From Parcubacteria group bacterium ADurb.Bin192 (GTDB lineage Bacteria; Patescibacteriota; Patescibacteriia; 2-12-FULL-60-25): a stretch of 64,000 nt of DNA. A model generated the notes under the pieces. It was given only the letters and a program-made list of their open reading frames with translations. It was not told the DNA's origin and made no database searches. The stretch covers positions 1 through 64,000 of the forward strand of contig MWCR01000006.1 in the NCBI GenBank assembly GCA_002070095.1, in the 5' to 3' direction. The position numbers and the translations under genes are program-made. This document shows positions 25,986 through 37,120 of the stretch, piece by piece (position 1 is the stretch's first letter; every line of letters starts with the position of its first letter).

Positions 25986-26483
25986 ATGTCTGAAATGCTC
26001 GTAAAATTGGGATTAGACGGCAAGCTGTTTATCGCGCAGCTGGTCAATTTTTTGATTTTATTTTTGGTACTGCGCGCTTTCGCGTGGAAGCCTTTGGTCA
26101 TGGCCTTGGAACAAAGACGAGGGAAAATCAAGCAAGGAATTGCCAATGCCGATCAAGCCGAACGCAAGCTCAATGAACTGGAAATAGAGCGTGAAGAAGT
26201 GCTGGCCAAAGCCCGGACCGAGGCTTTAAGGATTTTGGAACAAGCCGAGCAAAAAGCTCAAGGTCTGAAAGAGGAAAAATTAAAGATGGCCAAGCAAGAA
26301 ATCGAATCGCAAGTGAATGACGCCAAGGAGCAGATCATGGGTGAACGGACAGCTTCCTACAACGCTTTAAAACAAGATATTGCCAAACTGATTACCGCGG
26401 CCACCGGCAAAATAGTCAAAGATTTGGACGAAAAGGCGCATGAAAAATTAATCCAGGCCGCCATTCAGGATCTGGAGAAATAA
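25986..26483 (+). CDS. atpF: ATP synthase Fo subunit b
   Basis: 165-residue peripheral stalk subunit. One N-terminal membrane helix (about 14-34, FIAQLVNFLILFLVL), then a long charged alpha-helix rich in Glu/Lys/Ala that forms the b-dimer reaching to subunit delta. Ends 2 nt before atpH. Confidence 0.95.
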   Translation: MSEMLVKLGLDGKLFIAQLVNFLILFLVLRAFAWKPLVMALEQRRGKIKQGIANADQAERKLNELEIEREEVLAKARTEALRILEQAEQKAQGLKEEKLKMAKQEIESQVNDAKEQIMGERTASYNALKQDIAKLITAATGKIVKDLDEKAHEKLIQAAIQDLEK

Positions 26484-26485
26484 TT

Positions 26486-27031
26486 ATGTCCAAGCAAAAC
26501 ACGCGATTTTTATCGGATTTGGCGCAAGGTACCATATTAGCGGCCAAATCAACCCAACAAACGGATGAAGTAATCCGCGATTTGCTTTTGCTTAAAAAAA
26601 TCTTGGAAGAAAACCCAGAGATTGTCAGCCTGCTGTCCAATCCGAGCCTGTCTTTGGAAGACAGACAAAAAAGTTTAAAAAATGCTTTTAAGGATGATTG
26701 GCACGACATCAGTTATCGAGCGGCCTGCGCGCTTATGGAGCAAGATTTATTGCGTGTTTTCGGAGATTACTGCGACTTATTGATTAAAAACGCGCGCGAA
26801 TTGGCCAACCATCACATCTGCACCGTCAGTTCGGCCATTCCCATTGATGACACGTATCGTGAGCAAATAAAAATGGCTTTAACTAAAAAATTTAACGGCA
26901 CGGTACACGTGGAATACACGGTGGACCCGAGCGTCATCGGGGGCCTGGCCATCAGCTCCGGGGACTGGCGCTACTTGGGTACGGTCCAAGCCAAACTCAA
27001 GCAATTAAGCAGACATCTAATAACAACGTAA
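26486..27031 (+). CDS. atpH: ATP synthase F1 subunit delta
   Basis: 181-residue stator subunit connecting b to the top of F1. Seen: the helical N-terminal domain and the C-terminal family motif with a [15 protein letters not shown]-like segment (about 149-163). Typical length. In operon between atpF and atpA. Confidence 0.93.
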   Translation: MSKQNTRFLSDLAQGTILAAKSTQQTDEVIRDLLLLKKILEENPEIVSLLSNPSLSLEDRQKSLKNAFKDDWHDISYRAACALMEQDLLRVFGDYCDLLIKNARELANHHICTVSSAIPIDDTYREQIKMALTKKFNGTVHVEYTVDPSVIGGLAISSGDWRYLGTVQAKLKQLSRHLITT

Positions 27032-27053
27032 AAGAATCAGTTATAACAACCAT

Positions 27054-28583
27054 ATGGCAACCACTAAAACCAACGCTACGGCGGCCGCCAGAATAGCCGA
27101 ACAGTTAAAGAGTGAAATTCAATCCTTTCAACCGCGCAATACCACGGAAGAAATAGGTATTGTCAGAGAAGTCGGCGATGGCATTGCTTCCATCAGCGGA
27201 TTAAAAAACGCCAAATCCATGGAAATGTTGTCTTTTGAGGACGGTTCGGTGGGCGTGGCTTTAAACTTGGAGCAAGACCGCGTGGGTGCCATGGTTTTAG
27301 GCGAATGTACCGGTATCAAAACCGGTCAAACGGTTCAGGGTACGGGGCGTATTTTGTCTTTACCTGTAGGTGAATCCTTACTGGGAAGAGTGGTTAATCC
27401 ATTGGGTGAAGCTTTGGACGGTAAAGAGGCTCCCAAGTCCACCACCGAATATCCGATCGAAAAAATCGCTCCGGGCGTGATGACCAGGCATCCGGTTGAT
27501 ACTCCGCTCATGACCGGCATCAAATGCATCGACGCCTTGATCCCCATCGGCCGCGGACAACGCGAATTGATTATCGGTGACCGTCAAGTGGGTAAAACCG
27601 CCATTGCCGTGGACACAATCATCAACCAAAAAGGCAAAGATGTGATGTGTATTTATGTGGCTATCGGGCAGAAAGAGTCCAAAGTAGCTAAAATCGTGGC
27701 CAAACTCAAAGAAGCCGGGGCCATGGATTACACCGTGGTGGTTTTAGCCGGCGCTTCTGATCCGGCCTCACTGCAATACATTGCTCCTTACGCCGGCTGT
27801 GCCATCGGTGAATATTTTATGGATCAGGGCAAGAATGCTTTAGTGGTTTATGATGATTTATCCAAACATGCTTGGGCCTACCGCGAAGTATCGTTGCTCT
27901 TGCGCCGTCCGCCGGGCCGCGAAGCTTATCCGGGAGACGTCTTTTATCTGCATTCTCGTTTGCTGGAAAGAGCGGTTCGTTTATCCAAAGAACATGGCGG
28001 CGGTTCTTTAACGGCCCTGCCCATCATCGAAACGCAGGCGGGCGATGTTTCCGCTTATATTCCCACCAATGTCATTTCCATTACGGATGGTCAAATCTTT
28101 TTGGAAGGCGACTTGTTCTACCGCGGTGTCAGACCGGCTCTGAATGCCGGTTTATCGGTTTCCCGCGTGGGCGGTGCCGCTCAATTTAAAATCATGAAAA
28201 AAATCGCGGGTCCGGTGCGTTTGGACCTGGCTCAATTCAGAGAAATGGAAGCTTTCGCGCAATTCGCCACGGACTTGGACGCGTCAACCAGAGCCATGAT
28301 TGAACGAGGCCGCAGAACCGTGGAAATTTTGAAACAAAATCAATACGAACCCATGAACTTGGGCCATCAAATCGTGTCTCTATTCGCCGTTACTAACGGT
28401 TTGTGCGACGAAATTCCGGTTGAACAAATCCAAGCCTGGGAAAAAGGCCTGCATGATTATATTGATTCCGAAGAACAGTCGATCTTAGCCGAAATCGAAG
28501 ACAAAAAAGAGATGAACGACGATCTGAACGCGGCTTTAACCAAGGCTGTCAAAGATTGGAACAAAGCTTTTGCTCAAAAATAA
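27054..28583 (+). CDS. atpA: ATP synthase F1 subunit alpha
   Basis: 509-residue non-catalytic nucleotide-binding subunit of F1. Seen: P-loop [11 protein letters not shown] near residues 177-187, the AIGQKESKV strand, the [28 protein letters not shown] region with the arginine that completes the beta active site, and an alpha-helical C-terminal domain. Normal family length. The ATG is the first after a 22-nt gap. Confidence 0.98.
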   Translation: MATTKTNATAAARIAEQLKSEIQSFQPRNTTEEIGIVREVGDGIASISGLKNAKSMEMLSFEDGSVGVALNLEQDRVGAMVLGECTGIKTGQTVQGTGRILSLPVGESLLGRVVNPLGEALDGKEAPKSTTEYPIEKIAPGVMTRHPVDTPLMTGIKCIDALIPIGRGQRELIIGDRQVGKTAIAVDTIINQKGKDVMCIYVAIGQKESKVAKIVAKLKEAGAMDYTVVVLAGASDPASLQYIAPYAGCAIGEYFMDQGKNALVVYDDLSKHAWAYREVSLLLRRPPGREAYPGDVFYLHSRLLERAVRLSKEHGGGSLTALPIIETQAGDVSAYIPTNVISITDGQIFLEGDLFYRGVRPALNAGLSVSRVGGAAQFKIMKKIAGPVRLDLAQFREMEAFAQFATDLDASTRAMIERGRRTVEILKQNQYEPMNLGHQIVSLFAVTNGLCDEIPVEQIQAWEKGLHDYIDSEEQSILAEIEDKKEMNDDLNAALTKAVKDWNKAFAQK

Positions 28584-28586
28584 TTT

Positions 28587-29543
28587 ATGGCAGTCTCTAC
28601 ACGCCGCATAAAAGCGCGCATTAAATCCATTTCCAATACGCGCAAGATAACCAAAGCCATGGAGCTCGTATCGGGCGCTAAAATGAGGCGGGCCGTGCAG
28701 ATGACCGTGGACAGCCGTCATTACAGTACGGGTGTTAAAGGTATTGTGGAAAATGTTTTACCTTTGATAAAACAAAAGTCGCATCCTCTTTTATACGGCC
28801 GCAAACAAGCGCTCAATACCATTCTGATTGTGGTGGCTTCGGACAGGGGTTTGTGCGGAGGCTTCAATACCCAGCTCATAAAAAAGGCGGCCGAATTCCT
28901 TAAATCACGTCAAGAAAAGGTATCGGTTATCACCATGGGCAAAAAAATCGAATCGCCTCTCAAAAAATTTGCCCCGATCTTAGCCTCTTTTCCGTCCATT
29001 TCCAATGCGCCCGGTTATGAGCGCACCAAAAGCGTAGGCCAATTGGCTTATGATGAATTTCTGCAAAACCGAGCCGACAGAGTTTTTCTGTGTTACGCGG
29101 ATTTTAGAAGCGCCATTTCTCAAGTACCGACCATTGTCCAGCTCCTGCCCATCATTCCGGAAGATCAACTGCACGCGGTAACGGATGAAGAGATAGATGA
29201 AGAAGCGCTGTTAAGAGAAAAAATGACCGAAACTCAAAGGCTGGCCTATGACCGCAAAAAATTAAACCGGGAAAATTTCGACTCGGCCGTGACCTTTGAG
29301 CCTACGCCCCGGTATGTTCTGGATCAGCTTTTACCTCGGCTTATAGACACCCGCTTGTACCAAGCCATGCTGGAATCAACCGCTTCGGAGCATTCCTCCC
29401 GCATGTTGGCCATGCGCAATGCCACGGATTCAGCCACGGAAATGCTGGACACTTTGACCTTTACCTTCAATCAAGCCCGCCAAGCCAGCATCACACGTGA
29501 AATTTCGGAAATTTCGGCCGGTAAAGCCTCATTGGAGAGTTAA
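28587..29543 (+). CDS. atpG: ATP synthase F1 subunit gamma
   Basis: 318-residue rotor shaft. Seen: the N-terminal helix ISNTRKITKAMELVSGAKMR, the SDRGLCGGFN motif near residue 90, and the C-terminal coiled helix with MRNATDSATEML. Slightly longer than the usual 290, through an insert around residues 200-235. Starts 3 nt after atpA. Confidence 0.96.
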   Translation: MAVSTRRIKARIKSISNTRKITKAMELVSGAKMRRAVQMTVDSRHYSTGVKGIVENVLPLIKQKSHPLLYGRKQALNTILIVVASDRGLCGGFNTQLIKKAAEFLKSRQEKVSVITMGKKIESPLKKFAPILASFPSISNAPGYERTKSVGQLAYDEFLQNRADRVFLCYADFRSAISQVPTIVQLLPIIPEDQLHAVTDEEIDEEALLREKMTETQRLAYDRKKLNRENFDSAVTFEPTPRYVLDQLLPRLIDTRLYQAMLESTASEHSSRMLAMRNATDSATEMLDTLTFTFNQARQASITREISEISAGKASLES

Positions 29544-29563
29544 AATTTCGCATTACGAATTAA

Positions 29564-30949
<1,386 letters not shown>

Positions 30950-31093
30950 AATCAAAAATCAACTATCATAATGTTAAAATATAAAATCCGGTTAACTTCG
31001 TTATCCATGCTATATGGCAGCGCAACCGAAGACAGCTCTGCTAAAATTCCTGATTTGATATTTTATATTTGATTATTTGAAATCCAATACCAT
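30950..31093 (+). other. AT-rich spacer atpD-atpC
   Basis: 144 nt, AT-rich, without a gene, strong promoter or terminator that I can see. Operon continuity is therefore likely. Confidence 0.4.
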
Positions 31094-31576
31094 ATGTCCA
31101 CTCAACTGAAATTCGAACTGATTACACCGGAAAAGGTGGTGTTCAGCACAGAGGTTGACCAAGTGACCCTGCCTACCATGGACGGTGAAATTACGATTTT
31201 ACCCGGTCATATACCATTAGTGGCGCAGTTGGTCCCCGGAGTGGCCAGTTTAAAAATTAACGGCCGAAACGAAGACGTGGCGGTTTCAGGTGGGTTTATT
31301 CAGGTAGACGGCCAAGGCAAGGTCACGGCTCTGGCTGACACGGCCGAAAGAGGAGTTAATCTGAACTTGGAAGATATTGAGAAGGCCAAACAACGAGCCG
31401 AAGAAGTAATGCACAGCGCCGCCCGAGGCGACGATGAAACTTTTGCCAGAGCCGCAGCTGAACTGGAAAGAGAGCTGGCCCGCTATCGTGTAGCCTTAAA
31501 ATACCGCCGAGAACCCAAAGCAGATGCCGGTTCCGGCCAAAATTTGGAATTGACGGATGACACCGGACCCGTATAA
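31094..31576 (+). CDS. atpC: ATP synthase F1 subunit epsilon
   Basis: 160-residue central stalk subunit. The N-terminal beta-sandwich has the family pattern LITPEKVVF, TMDGEITILPGHIPLVAQL and VSGGFIQV; the C-terminal helical hairpin (about 90-140) can act as an inhibitory arm. The extra 20 residues at the end are polar. Last gene of the operon. Confidence 0.94.
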   Translation: MSTQLKFELITPEKVVFSTEVDQVTLPTMDGEITILPGHIPLVAQLVPGVASLKINGRNEDVAVSGGFIQVDGQGKVTALADTAERGVNLNLEDIEKAKQRAEEVMHSAARGDDETFARAAAELERELARYRVALKYRREPKADAGSGQNLELTDDTGPV

Positions 31577-31615
31577 GTTATATGTAGTCCGTGCACCTGA
31601 CGGACTGCAAATAAT

Positions 31616-32158
31616 ATGCGGTGCTTTTTGGGAATACCCGTGCCGGCTGATGCCCGGAATAAAATCAGAGACAGCTGGACCGTTCCGGAACATGAACGTG
31701 CTTTTTTGAAGTTGACCGACCCGGGACAATGGCATATTACTTTAGCGTTTTTCGGAGAGGTGGCCTATGATCAATTGATTAACTTGGTTCAATTCATTGG
31801 ACAAGCCCTGGAAACTCCACCTCAAGGAGCCTTTCAGATCAAATCCATCCAAACCTTTCCCGCTAAAAAACCCATCTTCTACGTGGCTATGTGCGAACCG
31901 GAGCAAGAGGCCATGTGGCAAAGAACCATTGACCAGCTGATAGAAATTTCTTCGCTCAGCGCTCCGCAAACCGATCGCAAACCCTGGATTCCACATATAA
32001 ATTTGGCGCGTTCGCGGTATAATCGACTGCTGGAACCCATGGAATTGCAGCTGCAAGGTATTGGCTGGGTGCCGGAATTTGCCACCCTGTTCAGAAGCGA
32101 GCCTACGGTTAACGGTCACAAATATATACCTTTACATGAATACCGCCTCAACCTTTAA
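31616..32158 (+). CDS. thpR: RNA 2',3'-cyclic phosphodiesterase (2H family)
   Basis: 180-residue 2H phosphoesterase that opens 2',3'-cyclic phosphates at RNA ends. Seen: the first HxT motif as WHITLAFFG (around residues 41-49) and the second as PHINLAR (around 125-131), in which the usual Thr is Asn. The N-terminus RCFLGIPVP matches the family start. The last 23 nt overlap the glycosyltransferase gene. Confidence 0.85.
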   Translation: MRCFLGIPVPADARNKIRDSWTVPEHERAFLKLTDPGQWHITLAFFGEVAYDQLINLVQFIGQALETPPQGAFQIKSIQTFPAKKPIFYVAMCEPEQEAMWQRTIDQLIEISSLSAPQTDRKPWIPHINLARSRYNRLLEPMELQLQGIGWVPEFATLFRSEPTVNGHKYIPLHEYRLNL

Positions 32159-32888
32159 TTGCTTTGGCCTGGTAATACATGGCTATGATCTGAATCATAT
32201 CCGGACCTATCTGCAAACCCGGGCCGCTGATCACCAAAAAACCTGGATCGTCACGGCAAATCCGGAAATTTTGCTTTATGCCAAACAATCGCCCGAGTAT
32301 TGGGAGGTTTTGCATCAAGCCGATCTGAGAATCGTAGACGGTAAGGGCCTGCAACTGGCCGGCCGGTTAAAAAAAGCTCGTGCTGAACGCGTAACCGGAG
32401 TTGAGCTGGCCGAAGCGGTAGCTGATTTATGCGCTAAAAACAACTGGTCACTAGCTTTAATCGGAGGAGGAGAAGGAGTGGCTGATAAAGCGGCTTGGTT
32501 TTTAAGAAAACAATGGCCCGGTTTAAAAGTCTATGCCGAAAACGGAGGTTCGGTCAGTCAGCAAGGCATGGCTGACGAAGAAGCCGAAAAGGCCGTCATC
32601 CGATTAGCAGAATATGAACCGGATGTCATCCTGGCGGCTTACGGACACCCCAAACAAGAATTTTGGATAAACAGATATGCCCAAAACTTTCCTAAAACCA
32701 AACTGTTTATGGGTGTGGGCGGAACTTTTGATTTTTGGTCCGGTCAAGCTAAGCGAGCGCCGCGCTGGTTGAGAGTGTTAGGACTTGAATGGTGCTGGCG
32801 GTTGATGACCCAGCCCTCGAGATGGAAGAGAATTTATCGGGCCGTCATCGCTTTTCCTTGGGCTGTAATTAGAGATAAAAGCTCTTGA
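32136..32888 (+). CDS. WecG/TagA/CpsF-family glycosyltransferase
   Basis: A 250-residue cytoplasmic-face glycosyltransferase (GT26) that adds an N-acetylmannosamine-type sugar to an undecaprenyl-linked intermediate. Seen: TANPEILLYA with the (T)xN motif, ADLRIVDGKGLQLAGRL, ERVTGVEL, LIGGGEG, the LAAYGHPKQEFWI block and GVGGTFDFWSG. The start at 32136 is chosen because it directly precedes the family's N-terminal strand and overlaps thpR by 23 nt. The target polymer (wall teichoic-type, capsule or other) is unknown; no other surface-glycan genes are adjacent. Confidence 0.88.
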   Translation: MNTASTFNCFGLVIHGYDLNHIRTYLQTRAADHQKTWIVTANPEILLYAKQSPEYWEVLHQADLRIVDGKGLQLAGRLKKARAERVTGVELAEAVADLCAKNNWSLALIGGGEGVADKAAWFLRKQWPGLKVYAENGGSVSQQGMADEEAEKAVIRLAEYEPDVILAAYGHPKQEFWINRYAQNFPKTKLFMGVGGTFDFWSGQAKRAPRWLRVLGLEWCWRLMTQPSRWKRIYRAVIAFPWAVIRDKSS

Positions 32889-32921
32889 TATAGGCCGGCG
32901 GGGAGGCTAAGATGAAGGCCT

Positions 32922-34403
32922 ATGTCAGACAAACGAGTACGCACCAGATTCGCGCCCAGTCCCACGGGCTTTTTACATATAGGCGGTGTCAGAACCGCCC
33001 TTTACGCTCAACTGCTGGCCAAAAAACACGGCGGAATTTTTTTATTGCGGGTGGAAGATACGGATCAGGCCAGAATGGTACCCGGAGCCGTGGAAAATTT
33101 ATGCCGGACATTGCAGCAATTGAACATCACGCCCGATGAAGGAGTGTGGCTGGATGAAAACGGAGCGGTTACGGAACGCGGGGAACACGGACCATACACT
33201 CAATCCAAACGCCAAGCCATTCATCAAAAATACGCCCAAGAACTGGTAGCCATGGACAAAGCCTATCCCTGCTTTTGTACTGCCGAACGCTTGGAAGAGC
33301 TCCGGCAAACTCAAGAAATCACCAAACGGCCAACCGGTTATGATGGTCATTGCCGAAATTTGGATAAACAAGAGGTGCAAAACCGGATAGCCAACGGAGA
33401 AAAACATGTTATCCGCTTAAAGTTGCCCAAAGAAGGGAGCGTGACCATTAACGATGTTATCCGCGGGGATGTTATTTTTGACTGGAAACTGATTGACGAC
33501 CAGGTCATTATCAAGTCTGACGGCATGGCCACCTACCACCTGGCATCCATGGCCGATGATCATGACATGGCCATCACCCATGTTATCCGCGGCGAAGAAT
33601 GGCTGTCTTCCGCGCCCAAGCATGTTTTTATTTACGAAGCTTTTGGCTGGGAATTGCCGGTCTTTGCCCATCTGCCTTTGATTCTCAACCAGGACAAAAG
33701 CAAGCTCTCCAAGCGGCAAGGCGACGTAGCGGCCGAGGATTATCTGCAAAAGGGCTATCTGCCACCGGCGTTGATTAATTTTTTGGCTCTTTTGGGCTGG
33801 AATCCGAGCGGAGAACGCGAAATCTATTCACATGATGAATTAGCTGAATTGTTTAATCTGGAAAAAATTAATAAAGCCGGCGCTGTCTTTAATCTGGAAA
33901 AGCTGAATTGGCTGAATAATCATTACTTGAGGCTTTTGCCGGATGAAGAATATTTGGCCTTGATTAACCCGCACCTGCCTGCCGCCGAGCAAGACCTGGA
34001 ATTCAAGAATCGGATCGCCTTATTGTTCAGAGAACGCCTGATTTTGCCCTCTGAAATCAGCGTTTGGTCAGAGTTCTTTTTTGCGGATAAGCTGGATTAT
34101 TCGGCCGTCAAATTGAATTGGAAAGATCATTCTACAAACGAAGCTATAGAACGGCTTAAAGCCGCCAAAACATGGATAGCAGAGCTAACCGAAGAGCAGG
34201 AACACGATGCTGGCGCCATCGAAACCATTATCAAAGACAAAATACAGACTCAAGGATGGGGCAACGGAGACACTTTATGGCCCTTGCGCGTAGCTTTGTC
34301 CGGAGCTGAAAAATCACCCAGCCCGTTTGAGCTGATCGCCACCTACGGTCCAAAAAGATCTTTAGCACGTATCGACGAAGCCTTGGCTTTTCTGCTAAAA
34401 TAG
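32922..34403 (+). CDS. gltX: Glutamyl-tRNA synthetase
   Basis: 493-residue class Ib synthetase. Seen: FAPSPTGFLHIGG with the HIGH variant H19-I-G-G22, VEDTDQAR, KLSKRQG at 261-267, and a C-terminal helical anticodon-binding region. Charging of tRNA-Gln depends on whether this enzyme is discriminating and whether gatCAB or glnS exists elsewhere; neither is visible here. A GGAGG about 18 nt upstream and GAAGG about 5 nt upstream may aid initiation. Confidence 0.97.
   Translation: MSDKRVRTRFAPSPTGFLHIGGVRTALYAQLLAKKHGGIFLLRVEDTDQARMVPGAVENLCRTLQQLNITPDEGVWLDENGAVTERGEHGPYTQSKRQAIHQKYAQELVAMDKAYPCFCTAERLEELRQTQEITKRPTGYDGHCRNLDKQEVQNRIANGEKHVIRLKLPKEGSVTINDVIRGDVIFDWKLIDDQVIIKSDGMATYHLASMADDHDMAITHVIRGEEWLSSAPKHVFIYEAFGWELPVFAHLPLILNQDKSKLSKRQGDVAAEDYLQKGYLPPALINFLALLGWNPSGEREIYSHDELAELFNLEKINKAGAVFNLEKLNWLNNHYLRLLPDEEYLALINPHLPAAEQDLEFKNRIALLFRERLILPSEISVWSEFFFADKLDYSAVKLNWKDHSTNEAIERLKAAKTWIAELTEEQEHDAGAIETIIKDKIQTQGWGNGDTLWPLRVALSGAEKSPSPFELIATYGPKRSLARIDEALAFLLK
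34393..34401 (+). promoter_or_regulatory. Extended -10 of the murein hydrolase activator gene
   Basis: TGCTAAAAT, overlapping the gltX stop; the ATG is 6 nt after the hexamer. Leaderless transcript predicted. Confidence 0.6.
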
Positions 34404-34407
34404 TTAC

Positions 34408-35658
34408 ATGCTTATCAATTTAAGACGATTTTTAGCCATTATTTGCATCTGTGCTTTAACCGGCGCTTTTTTGTATGTTGATAAAACCGAAGCGCAAACC
34501 CAAGCCAAGGAATTAAAAACCGAAGCCGACGAACTGAATCGCGATTTAAACAGTAAAAAGGGCCGGGTTAAAGAAATCCAGGGCATGATTAACACTTATC
34601 GCGACCGAATCAACTCTCAAGAAACAGAACAGCTTAATTTAAGCAATCAAATCTTATTACTGGACAACCGCATCAAGGAAAAAGAACTGCGCATCGAAGA
34701 AGCCAAGGTCCAAATTGAAGTTTTAACCATGGAACTGCAGGTGCTGAATAAAAATATCGAACGCCAAGAGGGCCGCATGTCGACTCAAAAACAACTGATT
34801 CAGGATCTTCTCAGGCGCATCCGGCACGCGGATGATATTGATGTTTTGCATGTTTTTTTAAGCCGGCCGTCACTCTCGGCGTATTTTGACCAAACCGAAC
34901 AAATCAAAAGACTGGACGGCGATCTGGCTCAAGCCATGGAACGAGTAAAACAGGAAAAAATCAATTTGGAAAACGATAAAAACGCACGCGAAGCCAAACG
35001 AATCGGCTTGGAGAATACTCGCAAGTCTCTAAAACATGAAATGACCAACCTGGAATCAGAACGTTATGCCAAGCAGTCTTTGTTGGCGCAAACCCAGAAC
35101 AAGCAAGAAGAATTCAGGCGCATGCTGGATGAACTGCGGCAGCAGAACGAAAGCACGGTTGATGAAATCGCCAATTTGGAAAAGACTTTAAAAGATAAAC
35201 TGAATGCCATTGATGAAGCTTTGGCCAAAGGCCAGACCTTACTGCTCTGGCCCGTGCCCGTACGCAAGGTGACCGCCACTTTTCATGATCCGACCTATCC
35301 CTTTAAACACTTGTTTCAGCATCCCGGTATTGATTTGTGGGCCTCTGTGGGCACACCTATTAAAGCGGCCGGCGGAGGATATGTGGCCTGGACCAAACAA
35401 GGCAAGTCATATGGCAATTACATGATGATCATCCATCCGGGTAATTTTGCCACGGTCTATGCTCATTTAAGCAAATTCCAGGCCAAGGCCGGTACTTATG
35501 TTGAAAGAGGGGATGTTATCGGCTACACGGGCGGTATGCCCGGCCAGCCGGGAGCCGGCCTGTCCACGGGACCGCATTTACACTTTGAGGTTCGCCACGA
35601 CGGCATTCCGGTTGACCCTATGGGTTTTTTACCGGAAGTTATTGAATTGGACGACTAA
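34408..35658 (+). CDS. EnvC-like murein hydrolase activator with LytM/M23 domain
   Basis: 416-residue secreted protein. Signal peptide 1-28; a long coiled coil (about 30-270) rich in Glu/Lys/Gln with heptads; M23 (LytM) beta-domain from about 285. The zinc-ligand positions of active M23 enzymes are present: H305 and D309 in HPGIDLW, and H390-L-H392 in GPHLHFEV. The protein could therefore be an active endopeptidase rather than the degenerate EnvC type. Role: cleaving septal peptidoglycan or activating amidases during division. Confidence 0.9.
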   Translation: MLINLRRFLAIICICALTGAFLYVDKTEAQTQAKELKTEADELNRDLNSKKGRVKEIQGMINTYRDRINSQETEQLNLSNQILLLDNRIKEKELRIEEAKVQIEVLTMELQVLNKNIERQEGRMSTQKQLIQDLLRRIRHADDIDVLHVFLSRPSLSAYFDQTEQIKRLDGDLAQAMERVKQEKINLENDKNAREAKRIGLENTRKSLKHEMTNLESERYAKQSLLAQTQNKQEEFRRMLDELRQQNESTVDEIANLEKTLKDKLNAIDEALAKGQTLLLWPVPVRKVTATFHDPTYPFKHLFQHPGIDLWASVGTPIKAAGGGYVAWTKQGKSYGNYMMIIHPGNFATVYAHLSKFQAKAGTYVERGDVIGYTGGMPGQPGAGLSTGPHLHFEVRHDGIPVDPMGFLPEVIELDD

Positions 35659-35696
35659 CACTCGCCACAGATGAGGAGGTGAGATGATAACGGTTC

Positions 35697-35798
35697 TGTC
35701 ATTGCCAGGAATCCGACGACGCAGCAATCTGCTCAAAAAGTCAGACTGGTAAGTGAGATTGCTTCGTCACTCGTCGGACTCATTCCTCGCAATGACAA
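35697..35798. repeat. Dispersed palindromic repeat, family A, copy 1
   Basis: Ends are inverted copies (TGTCATTGC ... GCAATGACA). Inside each arm is a CCGACGA/TCGTCGG block, with a GCAATCTGC...GAGATTGC core. Related copies at 35879, 39987 and (half) 43611. Part of a 458-nt gene-free region (35659-36116) that holds only repeats. Confidence 0.85.
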
Positions 35799-35840
35799 CG
35801 TTGGTTTTTGAATTAGGATATTTTAATGATTTTGTGATGA

Positions 35841-35861
35841 GATCCTGAACTAAATTCAGGA
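35841..35861. repeat. Small palindrome, family B (ATCCTGAA...TTCAGGAT)
   Basis: 8-bp arms ATCCTGAA/TTCAGGAT with a short loop. Further copies, some with inserts, at 39914-39970, 43559-43583, 51430-51485 and about 55713-55731. Confidence 0.8.
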
Positions 35862-35878
35862 TGACGAGTCAACAATCA

Positions 35879-36009
35879 TGTCATTGCGAGGAATGTAATC
35901 ATGACGTGGCAATCTGCTTAGACGACTAGCCAATAAGCGAGATTGCCACGGCACGGAGTTCGCGAACGCCGTGCCGTGGCACTCGTCGGACTCGCTCCTC
36001 GCAATGACA
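35879..36009. repeat. Family A palindromic repeat, copy 2, with nested hairpin in the right arm
   Basis: 131 bp from TGTCATTGCGAGG to CCTCGCAATGACA. The right arm carries an extra GC-rich hairpin (GCCACGGCACGG...CCGTGCCGTGGC, about 35945-35980). The core CTTAGACGACTAGCCAATAAG is also found in copy 3. Confidence 0.88.
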
Positions 36010-36065
36010 ATGTTAGTTTTGACGTAGGACGCGGGAAATTGGGTTGTTTGTTACATGCTACATGT

Positions 36066-36120
36066 TACATGTTTTGTGACGTGCGACGTTATGTACGTGA
36101 GAGAACGCGAGGTACGTCAT
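36066..36120. repeat. Family C repeat fragment (ACGTGAGAGRACGCGAGGTACGT)
   Basis: Fragment of the repeat seen more fully at 40167-40268 and inverted at 52760-52860. Ends at the dusB stop codon region. Confidence 0.6.
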
Positions 36121-37076
36121 GTACGCCCTATCGTCTCGATCAACTCCTCAAGTTCATTGAGCGTAGTGATACGCACGGCCTGTGCTCGAAATTGACGGAA
36201 ACCTGGTATACCTTTGAAATACCAAGGGAAGTGTTTTCTTAGTTTAATCAATCCATTTTGACCGTAGTGTTCTATCTGCAGCTCCGCGTGACGACGTAAA
36301 TAGGCCATTTTTTGTTGGATGCTTGGCTGTTCCAGCGTGCCATGACCGGATAATGAGGCGCTGATTTCCTGAAAAATCCAAGGATGACCCAAAGCCCCGC
36401 GCCCTATGAGCAAGCCGGCCGCGCCGGAAACCACTAGAGCTTGTTGGGCGGTTTGTGTATCCACAATGTCACCATTAACCAAAACCGGAATTTTAACCTC
36501 TTTAACCACTCGGCCCACCATTTGCCAATCGGCCCGGCCCGCATAACCCTGATCTTTGGTGCGGCCATGAACTTCCAAAGCATCAGCGCCCGCATCTTCA
36601 ACTGATTTGGCAAATTTTAAGATTTCATCCGGCCGGCTCCAGCCTAGACGGGTTTTAACACTCAAGGGTACACTGACAGCGCTTTTCATGGCCCTGATGA
36701 TCTGGGACGCCTTGTCAGGTTCGCGCATCAAAGAAGCACCGTTAAAATTGGACACGGCTTTATGTACCGGGCAGCCCATGTTGATATCCAGACCTTCGGG
36801 CTTAACCCTCTTTTCTACAATCAGAGCGGCCTCGGCCATGGCTTGAGGATCGGAACCGAACAGTTGTTGTACGACCGGCCTTTCCGAAGCGTGGATATCC
36901 AATGATTTGAGAGTTTTTTTATTACCCCTGACCAAGGCCTCGGCCGAGACCATTTCCCTGAAAATTACTGTCTGTTGAGCCCCGCATTCACGAATTAAAC
37001 GACAAAAAGGCAGGTCCGTAAAATCCGCCATAGGGGCCAAGCCGATGATCGGCTTTTCATAATCCATCCAACGCAT
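36117..37076 (-). CDS. dus: tRNA-dihydrouridine synthase
   Basis: 319-residue FMN-dependent enzyme that reduces specific uridines in tRNA D-loops. Seen: LAPMADFTDLPFR-like start, the INMGCPV motif with the catalytic Cys, KTRLGW, the EVHGRTKDQGYAG FMN/tRNA segment, VLVNGDI, and IGRGALGHPW. Closest by eye to the DusB branch. A TGTTAGACT box lies 8 nt before the ATG on its strand. Its 3' end abuts the repeat region. Confidence 0.94.
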   Translation of the reverse strand: MRWMDYEKPIIGLAPMADFTDLPFCRLIRECGAQQTVIFREMVSAEALVRGNKKTLKSLDIHASERPVVQQLFGSDPQAMAEAALIVEKRVKPEGLDINMGCPVHKAVSNFNGASLMREPDKASQIIRAMKSAVSVPLSVKTRLGWSRPDEILKFAKSVEDAGADALEVHGRTKDQGYAGRADWQMVGRVVKEVKIPVLVNGDIVDTQTAQQALVVSGAAGLLIGRGALGHPWIFQEISASLSGHGTLEQPSIQQKMAYLRRHAELQIEHYGQNGLIKLRKHFPWYFKGIPGFRQFRAQAVRITTLNELEELIETIGRT

Positions 37077-37084
37077 GGTAAACT

Positions 37085-37093
37085 AGTCTAACA
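37085..37093 (-). promoter_or_regulatory. Extended -10 of dus
   Basis: TGTTAGACT on the minus strand; the ATG at 37076 is 8 nt after the hexamer. Confidence 0.5.
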
Positions 37094-37120
37094 AAACAAA
37101 TATTAATCGTCGAGTCTTGT

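Noticed and set aside
35659-36116. CRISPR array in the repeat-rich gap
   Set aside because: The repeats are long palindromes of unequal length without regular spacing or unique spacers, and no cas genes are nearby.
35943-36242. 99-codon plus-strand frame
   Set aside because: It runs through repeat sequence and the antisense strand of the dus 3' end; no start signal.
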